From Molossus alvarezi (taxonomy: Eukaryota > Chordata > Mammalia > Chiroptera > Molossidae), in assembly GCA_037176705.1 (NCBI GenBank), contig CM073890.1, positions 100,740,591 to 100,804,590 on the forward strand: 64,000 bases of DNA. The letters run 5' to 3'. The translations under genes and the position numbers were made by a program. The first letter of the stretch is position 1; each line of letters starts with the position of its first letter. The notes under the pieces are model-generated. The model was not told the DNA's origin. It saw only the letters and a program-made list of their open reading frames with translations, and made no database searches. Below are positions 24,426 to 37,002 of the stretch, in pieces.

Positions 24426-26489
24426 GCTTAGAGCATTAAGCCTCAAACACACTGAGAACTGAGAGGAGTCTGAGCCTGGCAGATGAAAAATCCAGGGCAC
24501 ACATGGGGAGTGCTGTGAAGACTGAGGCTAGAGAAATGAAGTAGGTACTGAGGGTTGATAAGATGTTGTGAAACACAAAAATCCTCCTCCGAAGGGCATC
24601 CTCATTCTCTGGCAATCATCATTCAACCGGGAACCATTATTTGAGAAATTCACACAATTTATGACAAAGGCCTTCAGTCTCCTAGGGATGTTTACATTTT
24701 GTAGCAATATTTTTAGAAGAGTGTGCTTGCTCTGACTTTATTTGACCAACTGTGTTTAGTAGTCAAAACCAACCAACAAAAAATATGACATGATTTCCAA
24801 ACAGCGCTGTCTGGTATCTTGCTCATGGTATCTTTAATAATGGATTGCGCTTGTGTTTAGATATACATTTATTGACACCGTTTGAACATTGACATTGTTT
24901 ACTTTGGCTGCAGGTTTACAAATTTTAGAAACAAATCATTTCTGGAAAACACAGGAAACCTCATTTTGTGTATGTCACTATTGGGGATGATACTGAATCA
25001 AGAATGACAGCAACGCTTTGAGGAGTTTGCTTTCGGCATATCAAATTATCATCTTATTGACTGTCCAGGAACAGTTATTTGAGGTTTTCCTTGGGGTGTC
25101 TTAACAATTTCGAGTGCCTCATAAACCATGCAAATTAGGTTTCGAGATAATAAAACACGTGCTGTGTCAAGTTTGCCTTGTTACTGGCAGGTGTCATTCT
25201 AAATTGGAACAAGTCAAATAATGTCACAAACATATGAATCTACCTGTGAATATTATATGAAAACAGTGATCAATAATAACTCCCATCTTTCTCAAGTTAT
25301 GCCAACTGTAGTTTATTCTGTGAAATGTGTACTTTATGTTTCAGTAAAAATCCCTCTTTACCAGGTTTTTTATGAAAGTCCATCTGTCAAATCCTGTGTT
25401 AGAGCTCAGCCAGTCTCTGTAAAATGAAAACAAAGTTAAACAACTTCACAAGAGACAGAAATGGCCTTTTAAGATTCACAGGAGTGTGCCTTTCTGTCTA
25501 ACCTGAGCAGCCATCATGGCGAGATTGATGTGCGTTGGCTGAGAAGGTGTTTCACGAGGCGCTGTCTGCTCAGTGGTACCAGAATGGAGCGATCTGTCTT
25601 CATTGTACCCCATTAACATGCCCCTCAGATCTATCAGGAGAATGTCGGCATACCTACTTTATAAAGGATTATCAGTGGCAGTTAAATATCCGAACTTGTT
25701 GAGGAATATCGCTCACCTGATAGCCCTTGATTTACACACATTCACCATTTTCAGCTTTTTAAGTTCCAGGATTCCTTAGAACTATTTTATATGCCTGCTT
25801 CAGATGAATTTCTTCTGTGGATACTAATCCATTGTTTGCAGTTTATGGAGGTGAATAAAAAAACAACAACAATGCAAAGTATTCAATAACAAGGGCACAT
25901 TTCCTTTGAGAATTAAATAGAGAGGATTTCATATCAATATGCCCAGAGGAATCGAATCTTATGTGCTCTTTCAATGCAGAATCATTCTGAACTAAAAGGA
26001 ATGAATTCAAACTAACTGTGCATGTTTAGATTTTTTCTTTTGTAATTACTTTTATTTAGCTCATTTACATTTTACTTACACACTGATTGACGTCCAACAG
26101 TTCTATTGGTAGTAATGACGCTTCAAGGTCCAAAGTTTTACTTGAATATTTTTAGCATGTTAATTTATAATATCTCACATTGTTAAATGTTATTTATGCA
26201 GCAATTATCCCCGTGTCTTTCTGAACTATAAAACTAACAATACATTAGATCAATTTGGGTGTGGAGATGCAAGTGTGGGACAATTATTTTCAATATAATT
26301 AAAATAAATGTGAACTGAGTAAAGTTAAATGAGTTTCAGGTTTAAAATGATTTATATTTACTAAAACTTCCCTTCTTGGGTATGCATGTACTTGGAAAGT
26401 AGAGGGAGTTTTTCATTAATCTTTTTTTTAAGGTGGATGATGGTATGTAAGTGAAGTAGACATCACGATCGGACAGACAGTCTTCATGA
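24426..26489. other. Unassigned sequence, possibly single-copy
   Basis: Two kilobases without any recognised repeat, less AT-biased than neighbouring tracts. No splice-flanked coding frame is apparent. Confidence 0.55.
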
Positions 26490-27080
26490 ATAGTGTTTGT
26501 GTTATGTGACACTGAGTGGCTCTGACTCCTGGCAGCCATATGAATGATGCTTGCAGTGTCCTGCTCAGCTCCTGGAGCTCATGCCTGTAGCTTCTTTTAT
26601 GGAGTCTGTCTATCTCTTAGTTGGTCTTTCTCTTTTCCTGCTGCCTTCTATTTTTCCCAGCACGACTGTCTTTTCCAGAAAAGCTTGCCTTCTCACGGTG
26701 GGTCTGAAGTAAGACAGTTTCAGGTTAGTCATGGATGCCTCCAGCGATGTTTCAGGCTTCATTTGCTCTGAGACCCACTTGTCTGTCCTTCCGGTCGTCC
26801 AGGGTATCTATAGGGCTCTCCTCCAACACCGTATTTCAAACAGATCGAGTTTTGTTTTTGTTTTTTATCAGCCTTTTTTACTGTCCAACTTTCACATCCC
26901 TACATCGTAATTGGGAACGCAAGGATGGGAATGATCTGAGCCTTGTTCTCTGCTGACACATCTTTGCCCTTGGTGCTCGTCCTTAACTCTTCCATTGCTG
27001 CCCTTCTGAGTCGCAGCCTCGCCTGGCGGGTGCCTGGCTGCAGCCTCCACTTGACTGGTGAGTGAACCAATGTTTGGGCC
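26490..27080 (-). mobile_element. RTE-clade (BovB-like) LINE, 3' end of ORF2
   Basis: RTE elements encode an endonuclease and reverse transcriptase and end in a characteristic C-terminal domain. Minus-strand reading shows RLRLRRAAMEELRTSTKGK, then IIPILAF-like sequence, then GCESWTVKKAD (about 26890), a W-R-R-x-L motif, IPWT-x-GRTDKWVSEQMKPE, SYF, then KTVVLGKIEGSRKR and finally ARSQSHSVS near 26520. This is the order of the conserved RTE tail. The usual Y before GCESWT is a TAG stop (about 26920), and a frameshift follows ADKK. Only this terminal domain remains. It differs in every motif from the L1 pieces in the window. Confidence 0.82.
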
Positions 27081-27579
27081 TGAGAACAAGTGATGGTATA
27101 TGTCTTTGAGAAAGAAAGGGTGCTACTGATATTTTGATTCTTTTCAGCTATAGCTAGAAAAAAATCCGGAATACTCATTTGCAGTGAACAGTTACGGCTC
27201 AAAAACCATGGAGTATTAAATCTAGTGTATAATAAAAGGTTTTGATTTTTTACTCTCAGATGCTTAATCAAAACAATCTATCTTGAACAGAGGAGGAAAT
27301 AATCTAGAATAGATACTATATATGTTTAAAAAAAAGAAAATCCTCAGTTTAGTGAGCATACAACAGAAATAAGAGAAGAAACAAATAAAACCACACTTTA
27401 TGACCATGAGGGAGAGGGTCATATTAAGTACTTAGGTTCCTTGGGCCCTTATTTTTTTTAAACAGAAAATTTCATATTATGATACTCATAAACACACTCA
27501 TTCTTTAAGTTTATAGAGGGAAAGAGTCACATTGAGACAGAATAACAGGAAAAGTGAATACAGGCAGTGTACTAAATAA

Positions 27580-27715
27580 ATACATTATATGTCTTTAAGA
27601 AAGCTCTGGGTTTATCTGATTAATATCTGTATTTTAAGATAAGTAAATTGAAACACCAAGAAGTTATATCGCTTGTCTAAAGTCATATAATTAATAAGTG
27701 ACAGGGATGATCAAT
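27580..27715 (-). mobile_element. MIR SINE fragment, minus strand
   Basis: ATTTTAAGATAAGTAAATTG, TATATCGCTTGTCTAAAGTC and TAATTAATAAGTGACAGGG follow the MIR core antisense (A-A-x-T-G-A-G, then A-A-G-T-C-A). Partial copy. Confidence 0.65.
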
Positions 27716-29370
27716 GCATCACAAACCAAGATTCCGAGTAATATCTTCAACATCTATGGTGTTTTTCATCGTCATCATCATCATCATCTATTTCATTTCT
27801 TGTCTTTCCTCCTTTTCCTGTTTAGTTTTCGGTTTGCACTCACGAAGAGGAGGGGATGTGTTAGGAGGCATTGCATGGAACAGCCTGTTTGCTCTTCCTA
27901 TGCTAATGGTGTGCTTTGAGCACTCCTTAGGCCTGAATGTTTGCCACTGACAATTAAGCAGGTGATAGATGAAGTCTTGATTTTTCTGGGATGTAAAATA
28001 AACTATACAGAGTCTGAAAATATCAACATGTACTATGAATAATGTGCCCTTGCAGACTAGTTTGCATTTCTATCAGCCTCAAATTGGTTCTCATTGTTGA
28101 GCCATAAACATGTCACAATTTTGTTTAACTGTCACAAAAGGTATTTTTTGCCAACTGAGCTAAATATAAAAATCAATATTACTGCATAATCATATTTTGC
28201 TCACAAGATTATAAAATATGATCAATTAATATGTTTCAGTTATCAAATTATATTGAGAAAAGTATGACAAAAATATTTATGTATGCACACACATTTCAAT
28301 ATTTGCCAATGAACTCTAAATTGTATTTCTAGCACTATTTGGTGCTTGCTCGATATTTGTTGACTGAACTCATACATATTCAATACAGGCCTTTATTTTA
28401 AGGTCTAACTTATTATTATTTATTTTTGGCAATACTGACCTCTTTACCTAATGGGAAAAGACCTATAAAAACAAGTTGCATGCAAAGAATGCAAATGTAC
28501 ACATTTACCTTGGGCAATGCAGCACAATGCTAACAGAGGTCAGATAAAAGTAAAAAAAAAAAAAAAAATTAACTTATTCTACTCATATTTTTTTTTTACT
28601 TTTTGTACTTCAAATAAAGAAAGAATAGAGGAAAACAGAACTTATACATAGTTTATTAATAAAAGCATATTTCATACAAAGATAAAATGTTCTTGGAAAA
28701 CAGACACAAGAATTTCGAAGTTACCTCTACACGATAAGAAAGTGGAAGGAATGTTGAGTGGGGCTTTAGGCGTGAAAGACGTGTTTTGCTTCAAACACAA
28801 ATGTGCACACTGACACACAGACAGCAGCTGATCAAGTGACAGAACATTCAATGGTGACCACATGGGAGTCTCATTATTTTCCTATACTTTTTATATACCA
28901 TTTAAAAATCAAATAAGTTAGAAAGATAAAGCAAAAACATGATCATGTGAGAAAATGCTAGTATATTTGTAAAATATATTTAAATCTAAAAACAGATAAA
29001 TTTATTGTAAAGGTAACTTTTAAATTGTCAGTGAAGAAAATTCTCAAATATAAGAATTATTTCTTTGGTAGTCTGGTGCTACATATTAAGTAAGGACTTT
29101 TAATCCTTATTGGGCATTAGGAGCATTTTTATAGAATCATGTCAAAGTATTTGGGAAAAAAATGTCATCAGAATATGAATATTTATACTAGAAATTTTAA
29201 AAGCTTAAATGAGACATAAAATTTGAAATGAAAACAAAAAGTCATAAACTATTTTATCAACATCCCAGGACAACAGAAATAGAGCTAAATAGGAATGTAC
29301 TTGTGAGAAAACCATAACGGTAATTATTAGGAAAGAACATTAAAAATAAAGAGTTCATGACATTAAAAAT
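27716..29370. other. Unassigned AT-rich sequence
   Basis: Contains an (ATC)n tract and an A-run at about 28553. No gene or transposon recognised. Confidence 0.55.
27765..27788 (+). repeat. Short (ATC)n tract
   Basis: CGTCATCATCATCATCATC-type repeat of about six units in unassigned sequence. Confidence 0.85.
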
Positions 29371-29580
29371 CCACCTGGCCAGTGTGGCCCAGTGGATTGA
29401 GCATTGTCCCATGGACTGGGAGGTTCTGGTTCAATTCTTGGTCAGGGCACATGCCCAGGTTGTGGGCTAGATCCCCAGCAGGGTTGTGCAGGAGGTGGCC
29501 GATCAAAGTTTCTCTCTCTCATAGATGTTTCTATCTCTCTCTCCTTTCCTCTCCAAAAATAAAATAAAATAAAACAAAAC
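29371..29580 (+). mobile_element. Ves SINE (type A)
   Basis: Head CCACCTGGCCAGTGTGGCCC, GGGCACATGCCCAGG, CGATCAAAGTTTCTC, then an (AAAAT)n-like tail. No clear TSD beyond CATTA. Confidence 0.9.
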
Positions 29581-30004
29581 ATTACTGCAAGACCTACCCA
29601 TATCACCTTCCTGTTACTCATTTTAAAAGTTCCATATATCTTCCTCGTGCATAAAAAAATCTTTATATGTGCTAAATCTGATTATTGAATGAGATACTGG
29701 ATCAGTGCTGCCAAGTTCACCAGAGATGAAGCCAATAGTATAAATTAGAAATCAATAATATAATGCCTATTAGAAGGAGAACTTGGGAGATAATACTACA
29801 CAAAGCAAGAACAGAAAGTATAAAAGTTTTAAGAGAGAAAATCATTTGATATACAAAACAGCAAGAAAGCTGGTGTAACTAACTCCTAAGGAAAAGGGGA
29901 AGGGGGGAGAGTGTATAAGAAGAGATACATGAGTTAGGCAAGAGCCAAATTAGGTTGGTCATGATATTTAGGAGATTACTATTTTCAGTTTAGAATGGGG
30001 ATAT

Positions 30005-30578
30005 ATTTTTTATTTGCATATCTCTTTATTATTTTATTTTATTAATTAAATAATTTATTTATTAATTTGTTTCTGTTACAGATGTTTCTCATTTTTTCCC
30101 CATTGACACCCTTCTCCCCTTCCCCCCTGCCCCATCCCCAGCTTTGTTGTCCATGTTCATTGGTCATGCATACATGCATGTAAGTTCTGTGGTTCATCTC
30201 TTCCCCCCAACCCCCCCACTCTGAGGCTTGTTAGTCTATACCCCGCCTCTATGTCTCTGGGTTAATTTTGTTCCGCAGTGTGTTTAGTTCATTATATTCC
30301 ACAAATAAGTGAGATACCAATCAGTAAGAATATATGTACCCCCATGTTCATAGCAGCACTATTTACAATAGCTAAGATCTGGAAACAACCCAAGTGTCCA
30401 TCAGTAGATGAGTGGATTAAAAAGCTGTGGTACATTTACACAATGGAGTACTATGCAGCTGTAAGAAAGAAAGTTCTCTTATCCTTTGAGATGGCATGGA
30501 AGGACCTGGAGAGTATTATGCCAAGTGAAACAAGCCAAGAAGAGAAAGAAAAATATCACATGATCTCACTTATTTGTG
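30005..30578 (-). mobile_element. 5'-truncated, 5'-inverted L1 insertion
   Basis: The left part (30005 to about 30312) is a minus-strand L1 3' end: T-rich tail complement, 3' UTR and the segment just after ORF2. The right part (about 30316-30578) is the immediately upstream ORF2 sequence in plus orientation. TSD GAATGGGGATAT is exact at 29993-30004 and 30579-30590 and encloses both halves. This is the classic twin-priming structure. Confidence 0.85.
30316..30578 (+). pseudogene. L1 ORF2 C-terminal fragment (inverted half)
   Basis: Encodes the end of L1 ORF2p: CTPMFIAALFTIAKIWKQPKCP, then DEWIKKLWYIYTMEYYAAV, then MPSETSQEEKEKYHMISLIC. This segment belongs to the C-terminal region beyond the reverse transcriptase. 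It is a fragment only; the open frame that runs on to 30700 past the TSD is host flank. Confidence 0.88.
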
Positions 30579-30884
30579 GAATGGGGATATTTTTAAAAGA
30601 CATTAAGCCAAAAACCTTGCATAATCTGAAGAGTGCTTTTAAATGTTTATTTTTACCTATAAAAGTAAATGGAAAATGGAAGAATGGAGAAAGGATATAA
30701 GACTATTGCAAATAGTCCAGATGCAAAATGGTGCCTTGGACCAGTACTGAGTTAACAGAGGTGAAAAAAGTAGCCTTTCACATTTTTAGACGTATAATAT
30801 GTGAAAGGCAAGTGTGTCCCTGATATCATGCTAAAAAATTCTCTTTATCCATCAATCATGTAATTTTTGAATAAAACATGTATT

Positions 30885-31010
30885 CATTAGTTTATTCATT
30901 TATTCTACAAATATTATTGATCTTCCACCAGATGTTGGGCACTTTTCTACGTCAGTAATAAAGCATATAAGGATCACTTTTATTCTAGTAAAACCAGAGA
31001 TAATAAGCAA
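30885..31010 (-). mobile_element. L2-like fragment
   Basis: TTCATTTATTCTACAAATAT, TGATCTTCCACCAGATGTTG and GGGCACTTTTCTACG resemble the antisense L2 3' end. A Ves SINE lies immediately to the right. Confidence 0.5.
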
Positions 31011-31034
31011 ACACAGAATCAAGATAACATGTTT

Positions 31035-31282
31035 TTTTTTTGTTTTGTTTTGTTTTTTAATCCTCGCCCGAGGACATTTTTCCATTTTTTGTACAGACAG
31101 AGTGGGAGGGAGAGAGAGAGAAATATCGATGCGAAAGGGACACATCGAGTGGCTGCCACCCGCACGACCAACCAGGGCCGGGGACAAACTGCAACCGAGG
31201 CACGTGCCCTTAGCGGGAACCGAACCCGGGTCTCTCCGGACCCCAGGCGGGCGCTCTAACCGCTGAGCCAAACCGGCCAGGG
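31035..31282 (-). mobile_element. Ves SINE (type B)
   Basis: Tail complement TCCTCGCCCGAGGACATTTT, CpG-rich middle (AACCGAGGCACGTGCCC), head end AAACCGGCCAGGG. The 15-bp TSD CAAGATAACATGTTT is exact at 31020-31034 and 31283-31297. It retains many CpGs, so it is a young copy. Confidence 0.97.
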
Positions 31283-32658
31283 CAAGATAACATGTTTGCT
31301 AAGAAAATTATACAGTGAGTTAGAAAGTAATAAATACCTCATTGGTGAGGAGTAAAAGTAAAACCAAGAAAGGAGTCAGTGAGTCCCCAGGTGGAGAAAA
31401 GGCATGAGTAGTCTGCAGAAAGAAAGGTAATTGTCAAGACAAGACTTCTTGTGTAGATGACATTTGTTAATACGATTATAGCAGATGAAGTAATTAGTCA
31501 TGATGATAACAGGGGGAACCTCAAATTAGGCAGAGGTGCTAGAAAGGACAAAGACCAACTGCATACGGCCTGGAATTTTAACTGTAATCAATCGAAGCAG
31601 GCCAGTGTGCCTGAAGCATAGAAGGTGAAATAATAGGAGGCGAAGTCACAGTGCACAGAGGGTGGGTATTAAAGCCTATAGGTCCCTATCATTGTGAAGA
31701 TAGGAAAATGGGGAATCACAAATTTTTGTGTAGACGATGAAATTACTAAAGAATGTCTCTGGCTGCTATGTCAAGTTTACATTCTAGTGGGGCAGAGTGA
31801 GAAACTAGGCAGCTGATACAGAAGCCATTTAGATAATCAAGGAGAGAAGAGTTGGTGGTTTCCCCCAAGGTAGTAGCTATGGATGTAATAACTAGTCAGA
31901 TAAAAAGTATTTATATTTCTCGATGAATTGGATGAAGAGATTGAAAAAGAATGTGATAGTAAGATGATGAAATGTATTGTTTTCCTTTATTATTATAATT
32001 TTTTGACTGTCATTAATTTAGCTTAAGAAATTCTGGAGCAGTTTAGGTTATCTTTTTGTGATGAAAAAACAAAACAAAACAAAACACAAAACTGTAAATA
32101 TGCCAAAGTAGGGATTCAATGTGGAAACGTCCAATAAACACTTAGATATACAATTTTGAAGTTTAGAAAGGTTTGGATGGAAGATATAATTTGTGGAGAC
32201 ATTGTATGCAGACAGATAAGAGTAAAGCAATAGGACTCGAAGGGGAAGGAAAATGTGTAGACAGGGCCCAGATGAGGTGCCTCATCATAAATTTAAAGTG
32301 AGACCACTTATAGGTAATAGAGAAAAAGTTGAATTTGGACAGAATGGTGGAATTAGTGAGACAATACGAGTAGATGAGAGCATAACAAAGGTTATGCAAA
32401 AGGCTCTTGCTTCTAGCTATGTTCCATGTACACCTGCCATGCTTCATTTTCTCAATTCTGCTCAGCAGTGCCAACAACCTCTCCAGTCCAACTCGCTCTT
32501 TCTCACTTGAATTAATGATGAAATAAGCTTGCTTTTCAGGTATGGATTTTCAGTTTTGTTTTTTTTTTTTTGAGGGATATTCATTAGCTCATTTTATTTC
32601 TCATATGGTACACTAACATGGGGTTAAATAAAAAATAATTTAATGTTTATTTCTCCTA

Positions 32659-32680
32659 TTTTTTTTTTTTTTTTTTTTTA
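32659..32680. repeat. Poly-T run
   Basis: About 21 T in a row; similar runs occur at 48499-48519 (T) and 28553-28568 (A). None is attached to a SINE I can see. Confidence 0.9.
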
Positions 32681-32813
32681 GGTAACCAAGATTAGGAATG
32701 AAAGTCTCATGGTTCATTTCACATATAAATCTTAGAAGATCCTAAAAGTATGCAGAAAGGGGACACTGATACAGAATTTAAAATATCTAAATACTTCTAT
32801 TTATTAATAAAAG

Positions 32814-32831
32814 GCACACACACACACACAC
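32814..32831 (+). repeat. (CA)n microsatellite, short
   Basis: Nine CA units in otherwise unassigned sequence. Confidence 0.9.
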
Positions 32832-33639
32832 TTAATTTCCTCTGCTCTGAATTCCCAGTAGTATTACTGCTGTCACCTTATTCAGAAGACATTTGTATTC
32901 AAAGTTGTGCATTCATTGGAATTACCTCATGTATTAAATAATAAGTTATTAAAACTCAAGGACTCTGCCTTTCATATATAGTACTTGAAACATATCTATT
33001 ACATATTCTTACTTGCATTCAATTCTTACTCAAAACACCTTTCCAAAGGAATCAAAAGTCAAAACAATTCTGACACTAACATCGGATTCCATCAGAGAAG
33101 TCATGATGTTCCCAGCATCATGTTCTTTAGCATGTCCTGGAAATGGAATTACTCTTCTACTATTTCGCCGGTGGTCAGCACAGTTGACTACTAGGTCTTG
33201 TATAAGCCGGCTGCAAATTTTCCAGGTTATCCTTGACATGGCCAATACCTTTTCTTTGAATATGCTGAGCAAATAGATGGTAAATTGAAATCTTGTAGAA
33301 AATATTTTGAGGTTGACATGTATAACATAAAAATGAGTCAAAACATGATATTGAATGGGAGTGGGAACAATGGACCTGTTGATTGATCACTGTATTCTAG
33401 ATCTTGATCTAAATGATAGTTACAATAACATTAGTGAATATATTTATAAAATTGATGAAGTAAACACAAGATTTATGAACTTTATTAATTTTTATACCTA
33501 ACAAAAGTAAAGTAATATGTAACCATAAACTAAACAATAGCAGTAATCATTGTAATCTAGTTACCTTTGAAAATACTCTCATCGGTAAACTGGGAGGTAG
33601 AATAAGCGTTAACTTTCAATGGCACAGGTTTTTTTGTTT

Positions 33640-33840
33640 GTTTGGCCAGACCTATTTGAGACCTAGTTCTGCCATGTGTTCCTGGTGTGTATTTGAGAAT
33701 TACAATTAATCTTTCTGAGCTATATTTTACCATCTTTAAGGTAAGACTAATGAAATTTCCTATCTCAGAACTGAAGCAATACATAAATAGATGACACGGA
33801 GCATTTACTGGTATATTTGGATCTGGAAAGAGTCCAGTGA
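33640..33840 (+). mobile_element. MIR SINE
   Basis: GACCTAGTTCTGCCATGTGT, ATTAATCTTTCTGAGC, TATTTTACCATCTTTAAGGT and GAGCATTTACTGG match MIR order on the plus strand, diverged. Confidence 0.6.
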
Positions 33841-34717
33841 AGTTGAGTTACTGCCTTTGTCTTTACATTTAAATTAAAAACATCAGCATTGGCTGAAAAC
33901 TGTCATCCCTTTAAACAACTAAATAGTAAGTATATATGTTAACATTTTATATAACATAAAATTAATTGAGATATTTTCATTAGTGGAATAAATTCCCATA
34001 AAATCCTACAAAATAGATATATGAGCATATAATCATAATCACAACATAATTGATGTAACTTAAAAAAATACCTAAAAGCATTAATCTTCTTAAAATCAAT
34101 TTCATCATAATGAAAAGCTGCCAAGACCCATGTGATATTATTTCACCCTTATCAAATTTTCAATCTTTTCAATGTATTTCATGTCACTCATGATGATGGA
34201 ATTTGAGTTCTAGTTTGTCAGGATGGAGCACACAACATATTCTCTGTCACCAAGCAGCTCTAAAAGTAGGAAGAATCAATGTGCCCTTAACACTTAATTA
34301 TTTTCTGTGGAAAATTATGATCCTTGAGGAACCTAGCTGTCTAATATATGAAAAGATACTCTCTCAAAAAATTTAAAAATAATTGAAGAAAATGTATTAA
34401 ATTCTTTCACATTTAAGATGCAAAACGAGATAAAGAAGCATAGTTTTCCAAGCAACAAAATATCTCTATATTTGTTTAACATTGATCTTCAGGCAAAGGA
34501 AGTGACATAATGCAAACTGAAATCATTTGAAAAGTTTCTTAGATGATCGTTAAAAAAAACAAAGTTTTGTAGTTTCAGTCCACGAAAAGTATGTTATGTT
34601 GACTCCATCACAGTTTTTATATAGTTTAAAAAACAAACTCAAAATGTTTGTTATTTTTGATAGTTTCAAATATTACATGAATAAGAGCTTCAACTTAATA
34701 TAGAAGCGATTATCTGG

Positions 34718-34948
34718 CCCTGCTGGTGTGGCTCAGTGGCTGAACGTCGACCCATGCACCAAGAGGTCGCCGGTGTGATTCCCAGTCAGGGCACATGCCC
34801 AGGTTGTGGGCACAATCCCCGGCGGGGGGGGGGGGGTATGCAGGAAGCGGTCAATTGATGTTCTCTCTCATCAATGTTTCTGTCTCTCTCTCCTTCTCCC
34901 TTCCTCTTTCTCTAAAAATCAATAAAGAAAAAAAATTGTTTAAAAAAA
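34718..34948 (+). mobile_element. Ves SINE (type A) with a G13 run
   Basis: Head CCTGCTGGTGTGGCTCAGTG, GGGCACATGCCCAGG, a G run at 34824-34836, tail AAAATCAATAAAG. TSD AGAAGCGATTATCTGGC (34702-) versus AGAAGTGATTATTTGGC (34949-34965), two transitions. Confidence 0.95.
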
Positions 34949-35555
34949 AGAAGTGATTATTTGGCTTCCTTCTGGAAAAGATTGTAAAGTTTAATGTGGC
35001 TATATTCAAAATGAGTCTCTTTTTATAACAAGACTAGCAAAAAGTGTTATTCAGTAGAATCAAGCAAAGGATAAGCTGGGTAAAATCAGTCTTTAGAAAC
35101 CCGTGGAAGAGTGTAGCATCTTTCCCATGTGCTAGGAGGCTGCTTCTTTCCCTGCTCTGTGACATGTCTCCCTCTCACCGTGCACCCCTGAAACACACCC
35201 ACCCCAAAACTGGCAAATATCAGGCTATCTATTTCTTATAATAGAGCATCTTTTTTCTCTTAAAGAAATTTCATATGTAATGGAGAAGATTAACTTGCTC
35301 ATTTTTAAGAACCCCAAAGTGTTTTAGGAGTCTTCTCTGCTTTGTTATTTTTAGAATGTTTTTTCCAGCATTCTCAATCCTAATTGCATGTGAGTATCTA
35401 CTATTATGGCTTTGATTATGTTTACATATAAAGTAACATTGGTACATTTGCATGTAAAAATGTAAACTTTAAATAATCGGCATCATTATGAATGTATTAC
35501 TAATGGTAGCTGTATCAGTTAAGATAGGATATGTTTTACTGCAATAAAAAATGTC

Positions 35556-35790
35556 CTGCCCTGGCTGGGTGGCTTAGTTTGTTGGAGCATTGTCCTGTGC
35601 ACCAAACAATTGTGGGTTCAATTCTCCATCAGAGTACATATCTAGGTTGTGGGTTTGAGACAAATGCAGGTCGCAACCAATCAAAGTCTTTCTTTCTCTC
35701 TCCCAACTTCCTCTCTTTCTAAAATCAATTTAAAAAAGAAAACATATCCTCAGGTGAAAGACCTATTCTTAGGTAAAGATTTTTTTTTAA
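35556..35790 (+). mobile_element. Diverged Ves-type SINE (older subfamily)
   Basis: Head CTGCCCTGGCTGGGTGGCTT, then TTTGTTGGAGCATTG, GGGTTCAATTCTCC, CTAGGTTGTGGGTTTGAG, CAACCAATCAAAG, tail ending near ATATCCTCAGGTGAAAG. The head differs from types A and B. Confidence 0.8.
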
Positions 35791-36991
35791 AGTCCTTAAT
35801 ATCTTTATTCATAGCAATTAAGTTTTATTTCTTGATCCTGATCATGTAAATTATAGATTGACAATAAATCTGCTGCATGTCATCCACATTCCAGGATTCA
35901 AATGACAAAGCAGTATCTCTCTGGACATCTTAGAAGAAGAAAAGAGCCCAGATGATTAATGGAAGTTATATGTATATCCCAAGTTCAACATGATGGGTAT
36001 AAGTAGCAACCCTCAGAGCAAGCAGAGAGGAGGAAGCTAAGAACATTTAGAGAGAACAGTCCATCCACCACAGCGCCTTAGCAATCATTGCACTTTAGTT
36101 TACAAATAAGGAAATTAACCAAGAACACAAGAGGCTTGCCCAATAGCACACTTACTTAATGATAACTGTCCCAACATGCAATGTAATCTTGGTCTTCTTC
36201 TCAAGATGAGTATATATAAACATACGAGGTCTTTAAAATCTCCATCATGTTTTTGTGACAGAGGGAGAAAGGGAAAACTGGGGTAAAGTGGATGACACAA
36301 AATGTGTCTTTGGATATTATTATTAAATAAATTACTGATTGCAATGTATCCACTTTGAATTTAGTTATATATTGAGTAAATCGCCTCTACTTATTTTCAT
36401 GTCTAATGTAATTATTCCCTGGGGAAGAATAAATTCTAATAAGGTATAGATATTTTGTAAGAAATCATATGTTCATATGCAAATTAGTGCAATCAACTCT
36501 AGAAATCTTTCACCTCTCTATCTAAACGCTACACCTCCTTCAAGGGCAAACATATATTTGAGCTTCTGTATTTTACTAAACCATAATGAATTGCCGTAAG
36601 TATGCATATTGTTATTTAACTCTTTTGTGTGTGCCTTCCATGTGTTCAAAGCAAGTAAATGTCATATGCCTATAAAGAAAAACCATGATTCCATTCAACC
36701 CTGAGCATAAAATTGGCAAATAATAAACACTATATAAATTGCTATTTCGTTTTTAAACTTGTAGACTGTGCATTAAAACAAAAAGTTATTTCATACTGTA
36801 GTTAGCTATAAGCACTGGTTAGCTCTGTAGAAGGAAAAATAAAAATGATCTCTCTCAAAATTGTTCAGTCTTTTTTCATGACTTTTGATATAAATCATTT
36901 ACTTGGAGTTTTTAGAAAAATTAAATTCATAGAAAAAAATAAAATAGGTCTTTTTTTTATGGAAGGATAATGGGTTGATGAAGGATCATTA
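35791..36991. other. Mostly unassigned AT-rich sequence
   Basis: Only the MIR fragment at 36080-36195 is recognised. Confidence 0.55.
36080..36195 (-). mobile_element. MIR SINE fragment, minus strand
   Basis: TTTAGTTTACAAATAAGGAA, AAGAGGCTTGCCCAATAGCA and the following T-A-A-T-G segment fit antisense MIR core. Short and diverged. Confidence 0.5.
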
Positions 36992-37002
36992 AAATAGGTT
37001 CA

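Larger units (their letters stand above)
31298..33639. other. Unassigned sequence
   Basis: No gene or clear transposon. It holds a (CA)n tract, poly-T runs and (AAAAC)n-like sequence at about 32066-32090. Overlapping frames on both strands near 33010-33390 show no recognised domain. Confidence 0.55.

Noticed and set aside
30278..30700. 140-codon open frame as a possible gene
   Set aside because: Its core is the L1 ORF2 C-terminus and its end runs past the TSD into flanking DNA.
33013..33390. Overlapping frames on both strands near 33.0-33.4 kb as an exon
   Set aside because: No recognisable domain, no consistent frame preference and no convincing splice sites.
34821..34838. G13 run as a G-quadruplex control site
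   Set aside because: It is a single homopolymer run inside a Ves SINE, most likely slippage in a G-rich segment of the element.
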